From: Selaginella moellendorffii
Lineage: Eukaryota > Streptophyta > Lycopodiopsida > Selaginellales > Selaginellaceae
Assembly (NCBI RefSeq): GCF_000143415.4
Contig: NW_003314272.1
Span: forward strand, 1,645,146-1,709,145
Reading direction: 5' to 3'
Length of the DNA: 64,000 bases
Shown: one piece after another, positions 10,820 to 20,899 of the stretch
Numbering within the stretch: position 1 is the first letter of the stretch
How the letters are laid out: the number at the start of each line of letters is the position of its first letter
The notes under the pieces: generated by a model
Database searches by the model: none
Told to the model about the DNA's origin: nothing
Seen by the model: the letters and a program-made list of their open reading frames with translations, nothing else
Translations under genes and position numbers: made by a program

Positions 10820-11345
10820 TTTGTAGAGTTCCTGATAATCTCTATTTAGAACATTTGCGCGGCCGTCGCGTTAGAGGGGTTTGAGTGTTGTTCAACAAGC
10901 GGGAGGATGTGAAACTGGGAGGGATGGAGCACGGCCAAGTTCTTCAAGTAGGTGCGTAATGCGATCCTCTCCGACGCACCTCACACATGCCGTGTCAGCG
11001 CTTCATCCTCGACATCGGCGCATGCCATCCTTGCAAAGAAGTTGTGGTTCTTGTATTTGGAACTAGAATAGTTTTAAAGTACACGATCCAGGACAAATCG
11101 CAGCTAGGAACTGGCAAGCCATGTAAATGGCATTTCAACCAGCCTTGTTTCTCTCTCTCTCGCTCTTTAGACTCAATTGGAGGCTTCGCGTATGTCCCTC
11201 CAGTTCCATCCCTCTGAGCATATGTGCGTCTGGTTCTCGTGTAGATTCTCGTGTGACCAGACGTTGCATTTCTTCCTGGTAACTCTCCTTCCTCCCTCTT
11301 CACTGGTGGTCAGCGATGGTCGTTTTCCTTGAGCTCGCTCTACCA
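10820..11345 (+). pseudogene. Chimeric pseudogene: fragment of the downstream gene fused to transporter 3' end
   Basis: From about 10820 to 11060 the sequence is an internally deleted copy of the 5' half of the gene at 11435-12331 (shared blocks around AACAAGCGGGAGGATGTGA and CAGCGCTTCATCCTCGACAT). At about 11085 it switches to a copy of ZIFL exons 16 and 17 with their introns, ending with the distinctive CTCTACCAATAAACCAAA also found at the transporter's stop region. Stops and deletions break both parts. It joins pieces of two adjacent genes in an order that does not occur in the intact locus. Confidence 0.8.
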
Positions 11346-11434
11346 ATAAACCAAAAATATTGCTAGAATATTGCTATTATCGTCTTAAATTATGGTGTTC
11401 CTCTTTTTAGGGTTCTTGAGAATCTGAGAAGACC

Positions 11435-12331
11435 ATGCCGAGGGAGTCATTCAGAACCAAATACATTCGTGCGGTCGGGGTCGCGTTGGAGAAGACAGAG
11501 CACGAGGACGATCTCGACTGGGAGGCGTTCAACAAGCGGGAGGATGTGACACTGGGCAAGGGATGGAACACGGCCAAGTTCTTCAAGTACCACGAGTGCG
11601 AGAAACTGTGCTGCAGGTGCGTGATGCGCAGCGGAAGGGTGTTCCTCTCCGACGCACACCCGCACTGCGAGCTCGTCAGGGAGAAAGTGCGCCGCGCGAT
11701 TGATCCACCTGTGGACGCGATCCCCTCCCTCTTCCACCCCGACAAGAGGAGCATCCGGATGAACATGTTGGGTGGATACGAGCCAACGGTTTCCCGCACC
11801 GAGCGTCCGGATCGTCGTGCTCTCACCTCCAACTTGCCCTGCCAGCGCTTCATCCTCGACATCGGCGTGTGCCAGACGCTGCCGGAGCTGCTCTCCTACA
11901 CCGATTGCTACTTCAACGTCCACGACTCCAGAGTGCAGATCTTCCTGGCGCTCAAGTTCTACTACCGCGAGTCTGATCCTGCTGCTCTGATGCCCATGCT
12001 GGCCGTGGTACACGAGCGGATGGAAGATGGTAGCGTGGCGTGCACTACTGCGGTTTCATTCGGCGAGCAAGGCCTGCGTCCCAAGACTCTGGAGTTCCTG
12101 AGGAGCAAGGGGATCGAGGTGACTGGCGTTGGGCTTGGCGGGCCTGCCTGTGACCAGCCTGGCTTGCCTGAGTACGAGCTCAGACTAGCCACCACCAAGA
12201 TGCTCCAAGGCGGTCCTTTGGATTCTGACAGCATCAAGGAGCGATTCGGCGATCACATAAAACTGGATCTTAAGTGCATCCAGGATGCCTACTTGAAACG
12301 GGCCAAGGGTCCTCCCAACTATTGTTTCTAG
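11435..12331 (+). CDS. Uncharacterised intronless protein, 298 residues
   Basis: A single GC-rich reading frame starts at an ATG preceded by an AT-rich leader and ends at a TAG at 12331. I do not recognise the family. Visible traits are a charged N terminus, a cysteine cluster near residues 55-63 (CEKLCCRC), a central segment with LDIGVCQTLPELL and FNVHDSRVQIFLALKFYY, a strand-like ALMPMLAVVHERM, and a C terminus ending PPNYCF. There is no signal peptide or membrane segment. Codon choice is strongly GC-ending, like the expressed genes in the window. A partial copy lies at 10820-11060, so the locus has been duplicated locally. The absence of internal stops over almost 900 bases, beside a decayed copy full of them, argues that this copy is under constraint. 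Confidence 0.75.
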   Translation: MPRESFRTKYIRAVGVALEKTEHEDDLDWEAFNKREDVTLGKGWNTAKFFKYHECEKLCCRCVMRSGRVFLSDAHPHCELVREKVRRAIDPPVDAIPSLFHPDKRSIRMNMLGGYEPTVSRTERPDRRALTSNLPCQRFILDIGVCQTLPELLSYTDCYFNVHDSRVQIFLALKFYYRESDPAALMPMLAVVHERMEDGSVACTTAVSFGEQGLRPKTLEFLRSKGIEVTGVGLGGPACDQPGLPEYELRLATTKMLQGGPLDSDSIKERFGDHIKLDLKCIQDAYLKRAKGPPNYCF

Positions 12332-12489
12332 CTATCACAATCTCCACAAAATTCTACAGACTCGTAAGTGATTAGGATCTTCAGCTTGTACGGGTACCTA
12401 TATTTTCTAGCATACAGATTGATTGGATACACAAGTGAACCCTAAGCGATGGCGAGCGGAGATTCAACCGGGGTGCTGGAATTTGCTGA

Positions 12490-13120
12490 TGCAAATGTTC
12501 TTAATTAGGCGTTTCACATTTGGCACAACGGGGATTTTGGAACAATCAACAATTTCCGCCTTCATGTAAGCTGTTTTGTGGATGAAAACAATGCCCGTGT
12601 CTATTGTTGCACACTTTGGCACAATATTGCCAACTGAATTTTAGGTATGTAGATTTGTCTTGTTTTGTTTGCAGGATACCCATGGGAAGTTATCCCTGTA
12701 TTGAAAAACACATATGAGCTGTGAGTTTTACTTTAGTGTTTTGTGAGGAACTTATACTTCCTGTGACAGGTATGGTCCAGTAACTCTGCTTTGGAGCACA
12801 AAGCAATGGTTTATTTCCTCGCATGCCTGAAAGAGTTTGCCGATTTGCAAATGCCATGGACCCGGCTACTAGAGTGGCTCTAGACAAATGCTTCACGCTA
12901 CCTTACAAGTAAGTCGTTCGTTATCAACAACGCTCTCTCATCGGCTGTTTTGAAGGATTGAGAATGACAAGGTGGAAGCTATTGCAATCGAGTGGACAAA
13001 CAACCACCTAGAGAAGTGGACAAAGGCTCTCAAACTTATGCTCTGTAATCTTAAATGGTCACTGTATTGGCTGATAGAGGAACACACTATTTCAACCAGC
13101 TTTCCTCACAATCAGTACGT
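12490..13120 (+). pseudogene. ATG6: Remnant of ATG6/Beclin-1 (C-terminal conserved domain)
   Basis: Successive pieces match the evolutionarily conserved domain of plant ATG6. [19 protein letters not shown] (12509-12565) is followed, after an intron-like gap, by IPMGSYPCI (about 12675-12703) and YGPVTLLWSTK (12772-12804). Then come AMVYFLACLKEFADLQ in another frame, DPATRVALDKCFTLPYK, and after an intron, IENDKVEAIAIEWTN and WTKALKLMLCNLKWSLYW (about 12957-13073). The gene is broken. A TAG at 12506-12508 replaces the Asp codon expected before AFHIW, at least two frameshifts separate the WSTK, AMVYF and DPATR blocks, and the whole N-terminal half is missing. ATG6 is the Beclin subunit of the autophagy PI3-kinase complex; an intact copy must lie elsewhere if the process is retained. 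Confidence 0.82.
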
Positions 13121-13205
13121 ATATCCTGTCTTATATTGGTTTGAAAGATTAGCTTTTTAATCTTCCTTGTACCTTTTTCTTTTGGCTAAAATCTCTTCTT
13201 ATCAG

Positions 13206-14642
13206 TTTAATAGCTAATATGTAAACTGAAGACAATCCAGTGACAACAGAATAAACTTGGTGACAACTAAGGACAAACAAAGACAACCGAGGACAATCAA
13301 AGTCACAACTAATATACAATGAAGACAAACTAGTCCGTGTGGTACTGCCCAAAAAATTGATCCAACTTTCTTGGTTATAAAATATTCACTAGAATCTTCT
13401 TGGCTATGGAATGGCCATGGGTGGGATCATAGCCCTTTCCTGTCCACTTTCCACACACCTTTGCCCTGGTGCACCTGGGAGGCTTCACTAGGATTCCCAG
13501 TACCATAGATTTCTTCTAATGCATGCTATGAGTTTGGTTATGAACAAGAGGCTTCATTGGATGAGTCTTAAAAGCTTGGTCACAAACAAGAGGATGCCTC
13601 TAAAAAATAAACAATTTCTGTTCCTAAGGTTTGTTGCAATTTTTAATGTGAAGATGGTGGTTCTAAGCTTTCTCTAGGACCATAATGTTTTGTAAATCCA
13701 AGAATGAGTAGTGAAGAACTCATTAATACATCAATTCTTACATGCCCAAATTTGTTATACCTTGTGAAATGGTTAAACATGCAGCGTAAATATAAGGAAA
13801 ACATACTCTGAACTTCCTTCAGTAACTACTAGTGATTTAGTAGAGCCCTTGCCAATAGCTGTGAAGGCCTAAATTAAGAAAGGCAAAGAAATGAAAATTA
13901 TTATCCAATCTTGTTTTGCTTTAAAGAGACAAACAAGCTCTTTAAACAACATCAAACTGATGCAACCTACTAAATGAAACCTTCTTGCACTACTAGCAAA
14001 AACCCCTATAGATACAAAACCCTTACCTCTGCTCCTATGTGCAATTGGTCTCCAACACAATAACCCATTGACATTGCAAAAATGAAAAAAAGAAAAAGAA
14101 AGTCGGAGGTTCTATATATTATATAACTTGGATTAATTTTTGGTTTGCTTAAGCAAATCTGAGAATATACTTAGATATTCTAGGATATTTACCATCTAAC
14201 GGTTGTTATTCATTTAGATTAATCTTGTATTTATAATTTATAAACTTTCTTAAACCCTTTCTAGTATATTCTTTTTTATTCTATTATCTAATGGTTGATA
14301 TGCAATAAGATTAATCTTGTGTTTATAAATTACAAACATGCTTATAATTATAAATTTTATTTGATCGATTGGATTAATAAGTAATAATAAAATTAATTAA
14401 GCAAACTAAATGTTGCCACATGCAATGTATAACAATTTTTTTTTACTTTGGTTGTCCTCGGTTGATTTTGATTGTCCTCAGTTGTCATCAAGTTGTATTT
14501 GGTATTGTCTTAGGTTATAGTTTGCTTTACAAATTACATGCTATAAATATAAATTATAAACCAAGAAATATAAACATTGTCAAATTGTTTTGACGGTCAC
14601 AAACCATGTTTTCCTCATACCTTTAATTTAATAGCTAATATG
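13206..14642. mobile_element. AT-rich element bounded by 16-base direct repeats, with subterminal inverted repeats
   Basis: The 16-base sequence TTTAATAGCTAATATG occurs at 13206-13221 and again at 14627-14642, as expected for an insertion with a long target duplication or for recombination between repeats. Just inside, about 13231-13302 is a family of GACAACnnAGGACAA units (for example GACAACTAAGGACAAAC). The reverse complement of these units occurs at about 14445-14520 (TTGTCCTCGGTTGATTTTG), giving imperfect subterminal inverted repeats of roughly 60 bases. No coding capacity is evident between them. The interior part 14135-14395 recurs inverted at 58340-58600. It is probably a non-autonomous element of unknown class. 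Confidence 0.55.
14135..14395 (+). repeat. Dispersed AT-rich repeat, copy 1 (inverted partner at 58340-58600)
   Basis: The reverse complement of 58340-58600 aligns along this whole segment, sharing stretches such as TATACTTAGATATTCTAGGATAT, split by small changes, then TTATAAACTTTCTTAAACCC and AAGATTAATCTTGTGTTTAT. By eye the identity is high with few indels. This marks a repeat family present at both ends of the window in opposite orientation. Confidence 0.8.
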
Positions 14643-14662
14643 ATCTAAAACTTTAGGGCGGG

Positions 14663-15606
14663 ATGGCGCTTCGGGGAGCTCACTCGCTGGCTCTGGCGCT
14701 TGATCGTCCGAATGCCGGTAGGAGGTGTGTAGCTGCGAGGTGGAATTGGGGCGAGGCGATGGAGCGCGCCAAGAGGAGTGTGCTATTGCCTGCCGCATTG
14801 AGTTTGTCCGTCGCCCTCTCTTCTGGTGAGTGATTTATGTCAAGCGTACGTTTTGTGTGATCTCCTTTCGTGTTTCAAGGCCCGACGCTGCTGCAAGCGA
14901 GGCCGGAAGGCGTGAACAAGCCGGAATTGCTACCGCGAAGCTACACTCCAGTGATTGACGTCGCTGGATTTCTTTCAGAAGGTCAGGTAAGCAAGAAATA
15001 TCTAGCGAGCAAACTTTTCTTGTTCCTTTCCTTTTACTTTAATGTTCTTGCTTGGTTTCTAGGAGGGGCGCATTGCCCAGGAAATCAAAGAGATAGAAGA
15101 GCTCACTGGATTCAAGCTCCGAGTTCTTGCTCAAAACTATCCCAACACTCCAGGTACTTGCCTTTTGCAACTTACAACAAGAACAAATCTGTTGTGGTTT
15201 TTGCAGGGTTGGCGATCCGAGAATTCTGGAAAGTCGATGACAATACCATTGTTTTCGTTGCTGATCCTAGCCTTGGTACGCACCATCGACTTTGACGCAT
15301 AGTTCTCACCTATGCAGAATAAAATCGTGGCAGGGAACATACTAAACTTCAACGTCGGTGCGTCCGTAGACCTTAATGTTCCTCGCAGCTTTTGGTCGAG
15401 GCTGGCGGGCCAATATGGAAATGTATTTTACTGGCGTGAAAAGGTTCGTTGATCAACTTTCTTTTTCTTTCGTTTTTTCTTCACAGTGTAAGACTTGATA
15501 TTTCTTTCTCAAGGGAGAAGATGCTTCGATAGAGGCCGCTGTTGCAGCTATCAGCTCGTGCTTGAGAGAACCGCCAGGGCCTAGAGCTTGCAGCACCATA
15601 AACTAG
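14663..15606 (+). CDS. Thylakoid lumen 15 kDa-type protein (TPM domain)
   Basis: Six exons (14663-14825, 14880-14986, 15063-15153, 15207-15275, 15334-15443, 15514-15606) encode 210 residues. The first 60 residues are basic and Ala/Ser/Leu-rich with a hydrophobic run (VLLPAALSLSVALSS), as expected for a bipartite chloroplast and thylakoid-lumen transit peptide. The mature part closely matches the plant thylakoid lumenal 15.0 kDa protein family: GVNKPELLPRSYTPVIDVA, IAQEIKEIEELTGFKLRVLA, NYPNTPGLAIREFWKVDDN, NILNFNVGASVDLNVPRSFW, and a C-terminal GEDASIEAAVAAISSCLREP. This is a TPM-type (formerly UPF0603) fold; relatives include TLP18.3, implicated in photosystem II repair, but the biochemical role of this branch is unsettled. 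There is no C-terminal membrane anchor, so it should be soluble in the lumen. Confidence 0.93.
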
Positions 15607-15833
15607 CAAAGTCTTCGTGTCATATACTACTACCCAGCGTGAATGGTAGACTGGAATTTGACAAAGACGTGCGCTTGTCGTAGAGAAACGTGTTTCACAG
15701 AATCCGCCGTAAGAAGTTTATTCGCCTTTCTTTTCTGTTGCGTGTTTTTGATTGTTTGGTTTCCTCAGGGCTATCTATCATTGAAGTGAACAGAGTCTAA
15801 ATACCACTGAAGCATAGAGCCGCTCTAGCAAAG

Positions 15834-17232
15834 ATGCAAGCTTCTAGCAGCAGCAGCAGCAGGATCCATGGTAAGAGGTGGAACCTACGTCTAACAGGCA
15901 GGAAGAGGGGAAGTTTAGTAGGATTGGAGCAAGCTAGACGAGGCAAGGTAAAAGGGCATGGAAGAAGCACTTCGTTCATGGTTCACTGTAGCCTGGGAGA
16001 AGACAGGCATTTTCACAGGGGGCATTATCTCTACGACATTGCCGATTTTTCGGCCGCGGAGCAGCACGAGCAGCTTGTGTTAGGAGCACCACCTCGACCC
16101 CGACGAATCATTCTGGTACGCCATGGCCAAAGTGAAGGCAACATTGATGAAGGTGCTTACACTCGGATTCCAGACTCCAAGATATCTCTCACCGAGGCTG
16201 GATGGAGGCAGGCCATAGAATGTGGGAAAAGGATAAGAACTCTAGTCGAGAGTGATGGTGCTCCAGACTGGAAGGTTTACTTCTATGTTTCCCCGTATCG
16301 TCGAAGTTTGCAGACGCTCAAAGCGATTGGAATGGCATTCGAGCGAGAGAGAATTGCAGGTGTCCGAGAAGAACCGAGGCTCCGTGAGCAGGATTTTGGT
16401 ATGTTTTTATTATTTTTCCTCGCCGTGAATTTAACTCGGAACCTTTTTCTTTTTCACTTTTTCCACAGGAAACTTTCAAGACCAGGAGCGAATGCGAGTT
16501 GAAAAAGAAATCCGGCTGCGTTATGGTCGATTCTTCTACAGGTTCCCAAATGGAGAATCTGCAGCAGATGTCTACGATCGTATCACAGGTATCAAGCACT
16601 TTTCGTCTGAAAAGTTCAGTTTTTCTCTTTGCACTTTACAGTTTTCGTACACAGGATTCAGAGAAACTTTGAGAGCAGACATTGACATTGGTCGTTTCCA
16701 AAGACCCGAGGACAGGTCAAAAAACGTGAACTTGGTTCTCGTGTCACACGGTCTTACTTTGCGGGTCTTCCTGATGAGATGGTACAAGTGGACGGTGGAG
16801 CAATTCGAAGGTTTATGGAACTTTGGCAACACGGGAACCATGGTGATGGAAACCGGGCCCGGAGGACGGTAAGTTTCTCATCAACAACTTAGCCAATACT
16901 CTTTTGCTCCTCCAGGTATAGCTTGCTTGTTCATCACACACGAGAGGAACTTAAAGCTTTTGGGATGACAGAGTGCATGATCGATGATCAAGAATGGTAT
17001 CTAAGCTCTCGCTCCAATTTCCAGTCGCTGAAATTCCTCTCCTTTTTATCTCAGGCAAAAGTATGCCAAGCCTGGGGAGCTCAACTACGACTGGCTCACG
17101 TCCGGATCAAACTTTTTCAGCCATTTTGATTCCGACAAGGACGAGCTCTCCCAAATGCCTTCCGAGATAAAGGATGCCTCGTCAATGAGAGATTTCTTCC
17201 AGCCGGAACCTCCTGTCGGCTGGCCAAGTTGA
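15834..17232 (+). CDS. AT74-like histidine phosphatase (phosphoglycerate mutase-like)
   Basis: Five exons (15834-16398, 16469-16588, 16655-16868, 16916-16996, 17055-17232) give 385 residues. Residues 91-103 carry the phosphohistidine motif ILVRHGQSEGN (His97 is the expected phospho-acceptor). The partner histidine lies in VLVSHGLTLRVF. The conserved SPYRRSLQTLKAI, EEPRLREQDFGNFQ and YRFPNGESAADVYDR blocks match the plant AT74/DET1-type branch of the histidine phosphatase superfamily rather than glycolytic mutases. An N-terminal stretch of about 80 residues is basic and serine-rich (QASSSSSSRIHGKRW) and may be a plastid transit peptide or an unstructured lead. The C terminus (SHFDSDKDELSQMP) is acidic. 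Substrate is not inferable. Its stop codon is 117 bases from the stop of the convergent kinase-like gene. Confidence 0.9.
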
Positions 17233-17348
17233 GAATCAAAATCCTTTCTTCGTGAGAGCTACAAGAGCTACGTGTAAAATATACAGCAGCGAACTTGTTC
17301 TTTTGGGAAGAACCAAAAAATGAGAAAGACAACAAAATTTTTGTTTCG

Positions 17349-18728
17349 CTATCTTCCTTCCATTGTTTGACTCTGGAGCTCCCGAAACGCCAGGAATTCC
17401 CTCTCCCATTCCTGGGACTTGATCAAATAGTTGGACAGCTTCGCGGTAACGTTCTTCATGGGAGGCCGCGACTCCGGGTTGGAGTCGATGCAAAGCCTGG
17501 CGAGAGCAGCGACGCTCATCGCCGTGTCCACCGGATACGAGTCCCGGAGCCTGGCGTCGATCCACAGGCGGAGCTTCTTCCGGGGATCACGCTCCTCCAT
17601 GATCTCCGTCACCTCGTCCGTGAGGGAAACCACCTTGAGCTTCTTGGTCGCGGGATCCAGCTGAACGCCCGGTTGCTTGCCGGTGAGGAGCTCCAGCAGC
17701 ACCACCCCAAACGCAAACACGTCCATCTTGCTGCTCACCACCCCGCTCGTCTGGTACTCGGGGGACATGTAGCCGGGAGTGCCTGTGATCTTGATGCTGT
17801 TCTTCCGGACGAGCTTCCGCCTCGGTAGCCTCTCGTGGTCCTCTAAGTTGATCTCAGCGTCCTCCTTGATCGTGGCGCTCGCAGGGAGAGGCGACGGGAT
17901 CTCTCCAACCAACTGTGGGATGCCAAACTTGACGATCTTCGCTCGGAGCTCGTTGGTGACGATAATGTTGGTGCTCTTGACGTGCTTGTGCACGAAAGGC
18001 GGCATGGTGTGGTCGTGGAGGTACTCGAGGCCCAGCGCCACGTCCAGCGCGACCTGGAGCCGCGACGTCCAGCTCGCCAGCGCGGAGAAGCCCTCGGCCC
18101 TGGGGCTGTGCAGCGCCTCCCGGAGATTCACCCCCTCCTCGTACTCGTAGCAAACGTAGACGTGCTCGCTCTCGCGCAAGCACGCCCCCAGCACCTTCAC
18201 CAGGTTGACGTGGTGGACGCTGGTGATGATCTTGAGGAGCTCGATGTAGTTCCCGACGAAGCTCCCTTTCTTCTGGACGATCGCGACGTCGGCGCCCCGG
18301 ACGAGAGCGCGGAACACGGAGCCGCCGATCTTGCTGGCCTCGCTGAAGTTGTCCGTGGCACGGACCAGGTCCTTGTATCGGTAGCGTATAGGCCCGTCTG
18401 GGAGGAGGTCCCTGATCCCGGCGAGAGAGCTCGCACTGCTGCTGGACGAGACCCTCGAGTCCCTGGATTCCCTGGAATTGTTGGTCTGGGACTCCTTGGA
18501 CGCGGTGGTGGTGAAAGTGGTGAAGCCGCCGTCGGTGGTGCTGCCTAGGCTGCTGTCCCGGGCCGCCGACTCCCTCCTCGATGATTTCCTGTCACTGCCT
18601 CTCAGCGCTGCTTCTCCTCCTCCTTGGCTGCCTTTCTTGTCTTTCCTACTGCCCGGCAGGCACATTCTAAACATGAGCTCCTCAAACCTGTGCCACTGCT
18701 CCTCGCCCGCGCGCCGCGGGATCAACAT
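17349..18728 (-). CDS. Receptor-like cytoplasmic pseudokinase
   Basis: A single exon encodes 459 residues. The first 110 are polar and serine-rich with no signal peptide or membrane span. Residues 115-430 have the layout of a plant RLK/Pelle kinase domain: YKDLVRATDNFSEASKIG, YEYEEGVNLREAL, LQVALDVALGLEYLHDHT, GTPGYMSPEYQTSG, DVFAFGVVLLELLTGKQPG and SRPPMKNV. The family relationship looks closest to LysM-RLK and related cytoplasmic kinases. Essential residues are missing. The glycine loop is IGGSVF (134-139), VAIK is VAIV (148-151), the catalytic HRD is HKH (247-249), and the metal-binding DFG is KFG (267-269). The activation segment end and the structural Asp at 335 are kept. It should fold as a kinase and act as a scaffold or allosteric partner rather than transfer phosphate. 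The frame is fully open, so it is not a decayed gene. Confidence 0.9.
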   Translation of the reverse strand: MLIPRRAGEEQWHRFEELMFRMCLPGSRKDKKGSQGGGEAALRGSDRKSSRRESAARDSSLGSTTDGGFTTFTTTASKESQTNNSRESRDSRVSSSSSASSLAGIRDLLPDGPIRYRYKDLVRATDNFSEASKIGGSVFRALVRGADVAIVQKKGSFVGNYIELLKIITSVHHVNLVKVLGACLRESEHVYVCYEYEEGVNLREALHSPRAEGFSALASWTSRLQVALDVALGLEYLHDHTMPPFVHKHVKSTNIIVTNELRAKIVKFGIPQLVGEIPSPLPASATIKEDAEINLEDHERLPRRKLVRKNSIKITGTPGYMSPEYQTSGVVSSKMDVFAFGVVLLELLTGKQPGVQLDPATKKLKVVSLTDEVTEIMEERDPRKKLRLWIDARLRDSYPVDTAMSVAALARLCIDSNPESRPPMKNVTAKLSNYLIKSQEWEREFLAFRELQSQTMEGR

Positions 18729-20880
18729 GAAAGAGGTCTCGGTCCTGTTCTAAAAAATCCTTCCCTTGGATCGAAAATGCGAGGAATTCCTGCCCGGGGC
18801 TCCAGCTCCAATGCCCCCAAATCGATGGCGCACTGTCAGAGAAGTGCGGTGGGTCTCCAAAACCCTAGCGCTGGCGCCACCACCGTCCGCGAAACGCTAA
18901 CAAAAGAGGGAGCTGGTCCGACGCGTCACTGGAAAAGTCACACGTGGAGGCGCCAACTGTGCCACGTCACCACATCCGTATGCTAACTTTGGCTCTTGTA
19001 GTATCTTCGTTTTTCCCGAGGCGATTATTCTCTTCACTGCTCTCCCGTAGTTCTTGCTCCATATCGTTTTTTTTATATGTATGTATATCTGTATGGACTC
19101 TTTTAGATATCAATTTTTTTGTTTTACTAGCTCTCATCACACTTGGGCTTTGTTTCTAGAAGCACAAGAAAGTCAAGCACGCACAAACCATTCACACTGA
19201 GTTTGGTGGCCAATAGCTAGCGTTTTTTCTGGAAGAGTGTATTTTAAACGCTTAAGATCTGAAATAACCACAGTTAGAAATCACCATATCAAACACTGCT
19301 CTGTTGGAATGAATGAAGCGAAGACTTTGTTGGTTGCTCAACAAACTATTGCTGCTGCTGTTGTTGAAATAAAGACGAAAGACTTTTGGTGGGCACCCCA
19401 AAAGCCTGTAAAAACTTAATAACCTTTTGGATGCTGGGTTTCATCATTTGACTATACTCTGCGTGACCTGCCTTCCACTATGTGATTTACCATCATCCTA
19501 CGCCTGACGTACCAAGTAAAACAAAATCCAGAATATCGTAACAACACTCGTGCAGTTGAGAAGCTTGAGAAACTTGGACTTGAGGATGATTTATTATGTG
19601 CCATGGCCTGATCTAGATGAGCACGTAGCTGATATAACTTCTTCTCACTGCCCCTCGGCAGTCTGGCAAGACCTCGGTGGTGCTGAGGCAAAAGTGCTAC
19701 CTTGTACTCACACCGGATGTAAGTTCAGGAGGCCAAACCCTCAAGTTTGAACTGGAAGCGGCAGACGCTTCTTTGAGTGTTGATTCGTTCAACAAAGTGA
19801 TTGGGCCTTCAGGAAGAAGTTTAGCAAAGCTATTCCAGCAACCGGGGAATAAAGTTAAACGATGCTCAGATGCTGATATAAATCTTGCATAGATGCGGTT
19901 ACTCAACTTTCGCAAGATCTCAGAGCCTTGTGGGACAAAGGAGACTTTAGCTTCTGATTACGCCGCGGCTCTTTGCATTTGCAGGACGGACTACAGCATG
20001 ATCCTGTTCGTCCTTGGCGGACCATGCCTCCCTCCCACCTAAGCATCGTCGACGCTAGAAAGCGGGACTGGTAAGCGCGAGCTAGTCAATCAAAGAAGAA
20101 AGAACAAAGAAAAACGGAAGTGTGAGAGAAGCAGCTTCCACCCTGGGCTCCCTTTTGATCCAATGCGAGATGGGAGAAAAGGTGGTGGTGATATGAGACT
20201 ATATAACTAATAGAGAGAGAAAAAAGGAAGAAATCTCTCTAAATGTATCTGTTCCACAACACGAAGCACCACTGTAGAGTCTTTGGAGTTTCTACCCACA
20301 AAGAGCAGGGTCCGGGTAGCGGCAGAGACAATGGTCGTCGAGATCAAGGACAGTCAAGCAGTAGCAAAAGTATGCTAGAGAATTGTTCTAAAAATAAATG
20401 TGATAAAAAAAGGTTTTTGTTTTGAAAGAAATAAATTCAATTTTCTTATAACTGTGTTGTGAACTTGACATGGAAAACAGAAGATCCGATCCAGGATTCG
20501 GCATTTTGGCTATGCCGCTCTGTGGCATGCATTGCAGAGCAACACAATGCTTTCTCCCCTTCGCTCGCAATGCTTTTGGTTTGTCCCGTGCAATCCTTCT
20601 TAGACTGACACTGTCTTGTTCACAAATCCAAGATAAATTTTTCAATCTACCTCATAATATGCCTCCATAGTTTATGTATTGTGTGATGAGTTTTCCTCAA
20701 ATGGAAGTGATTACAGCAGAAACATATGAGAATCGTTTTAATAGTTCATTTTCATGGCGAATACCTTTGTACTTCACATCCAACTCTCAATCTTTACCTC
20801 CTCAAGCTTTACATTTTCCTCAGGAGTGGGTGGAAAGAGGCCATCTTTACTTTGTTTTGACTTAGTCTCCAACCTCAGTG
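18729..20880. other. Intergenic region with possible decayed exons, no gene supported
   Basis: Upstream DNA of the pseudokinase gene followed by unassigned sequence. Around 19550-19890 on the plus strand three short open stretches (for example GGQTLKFELEAADASL at about 19730-19780) look protein-like but lie in different frames with stops between them and match no family I know. They may be remnants of a duplicated gene. The rest shows no structure. Confidence 0.4.
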
Positions 20881-20899
20881 TATGTAGATTGGATCTCAC

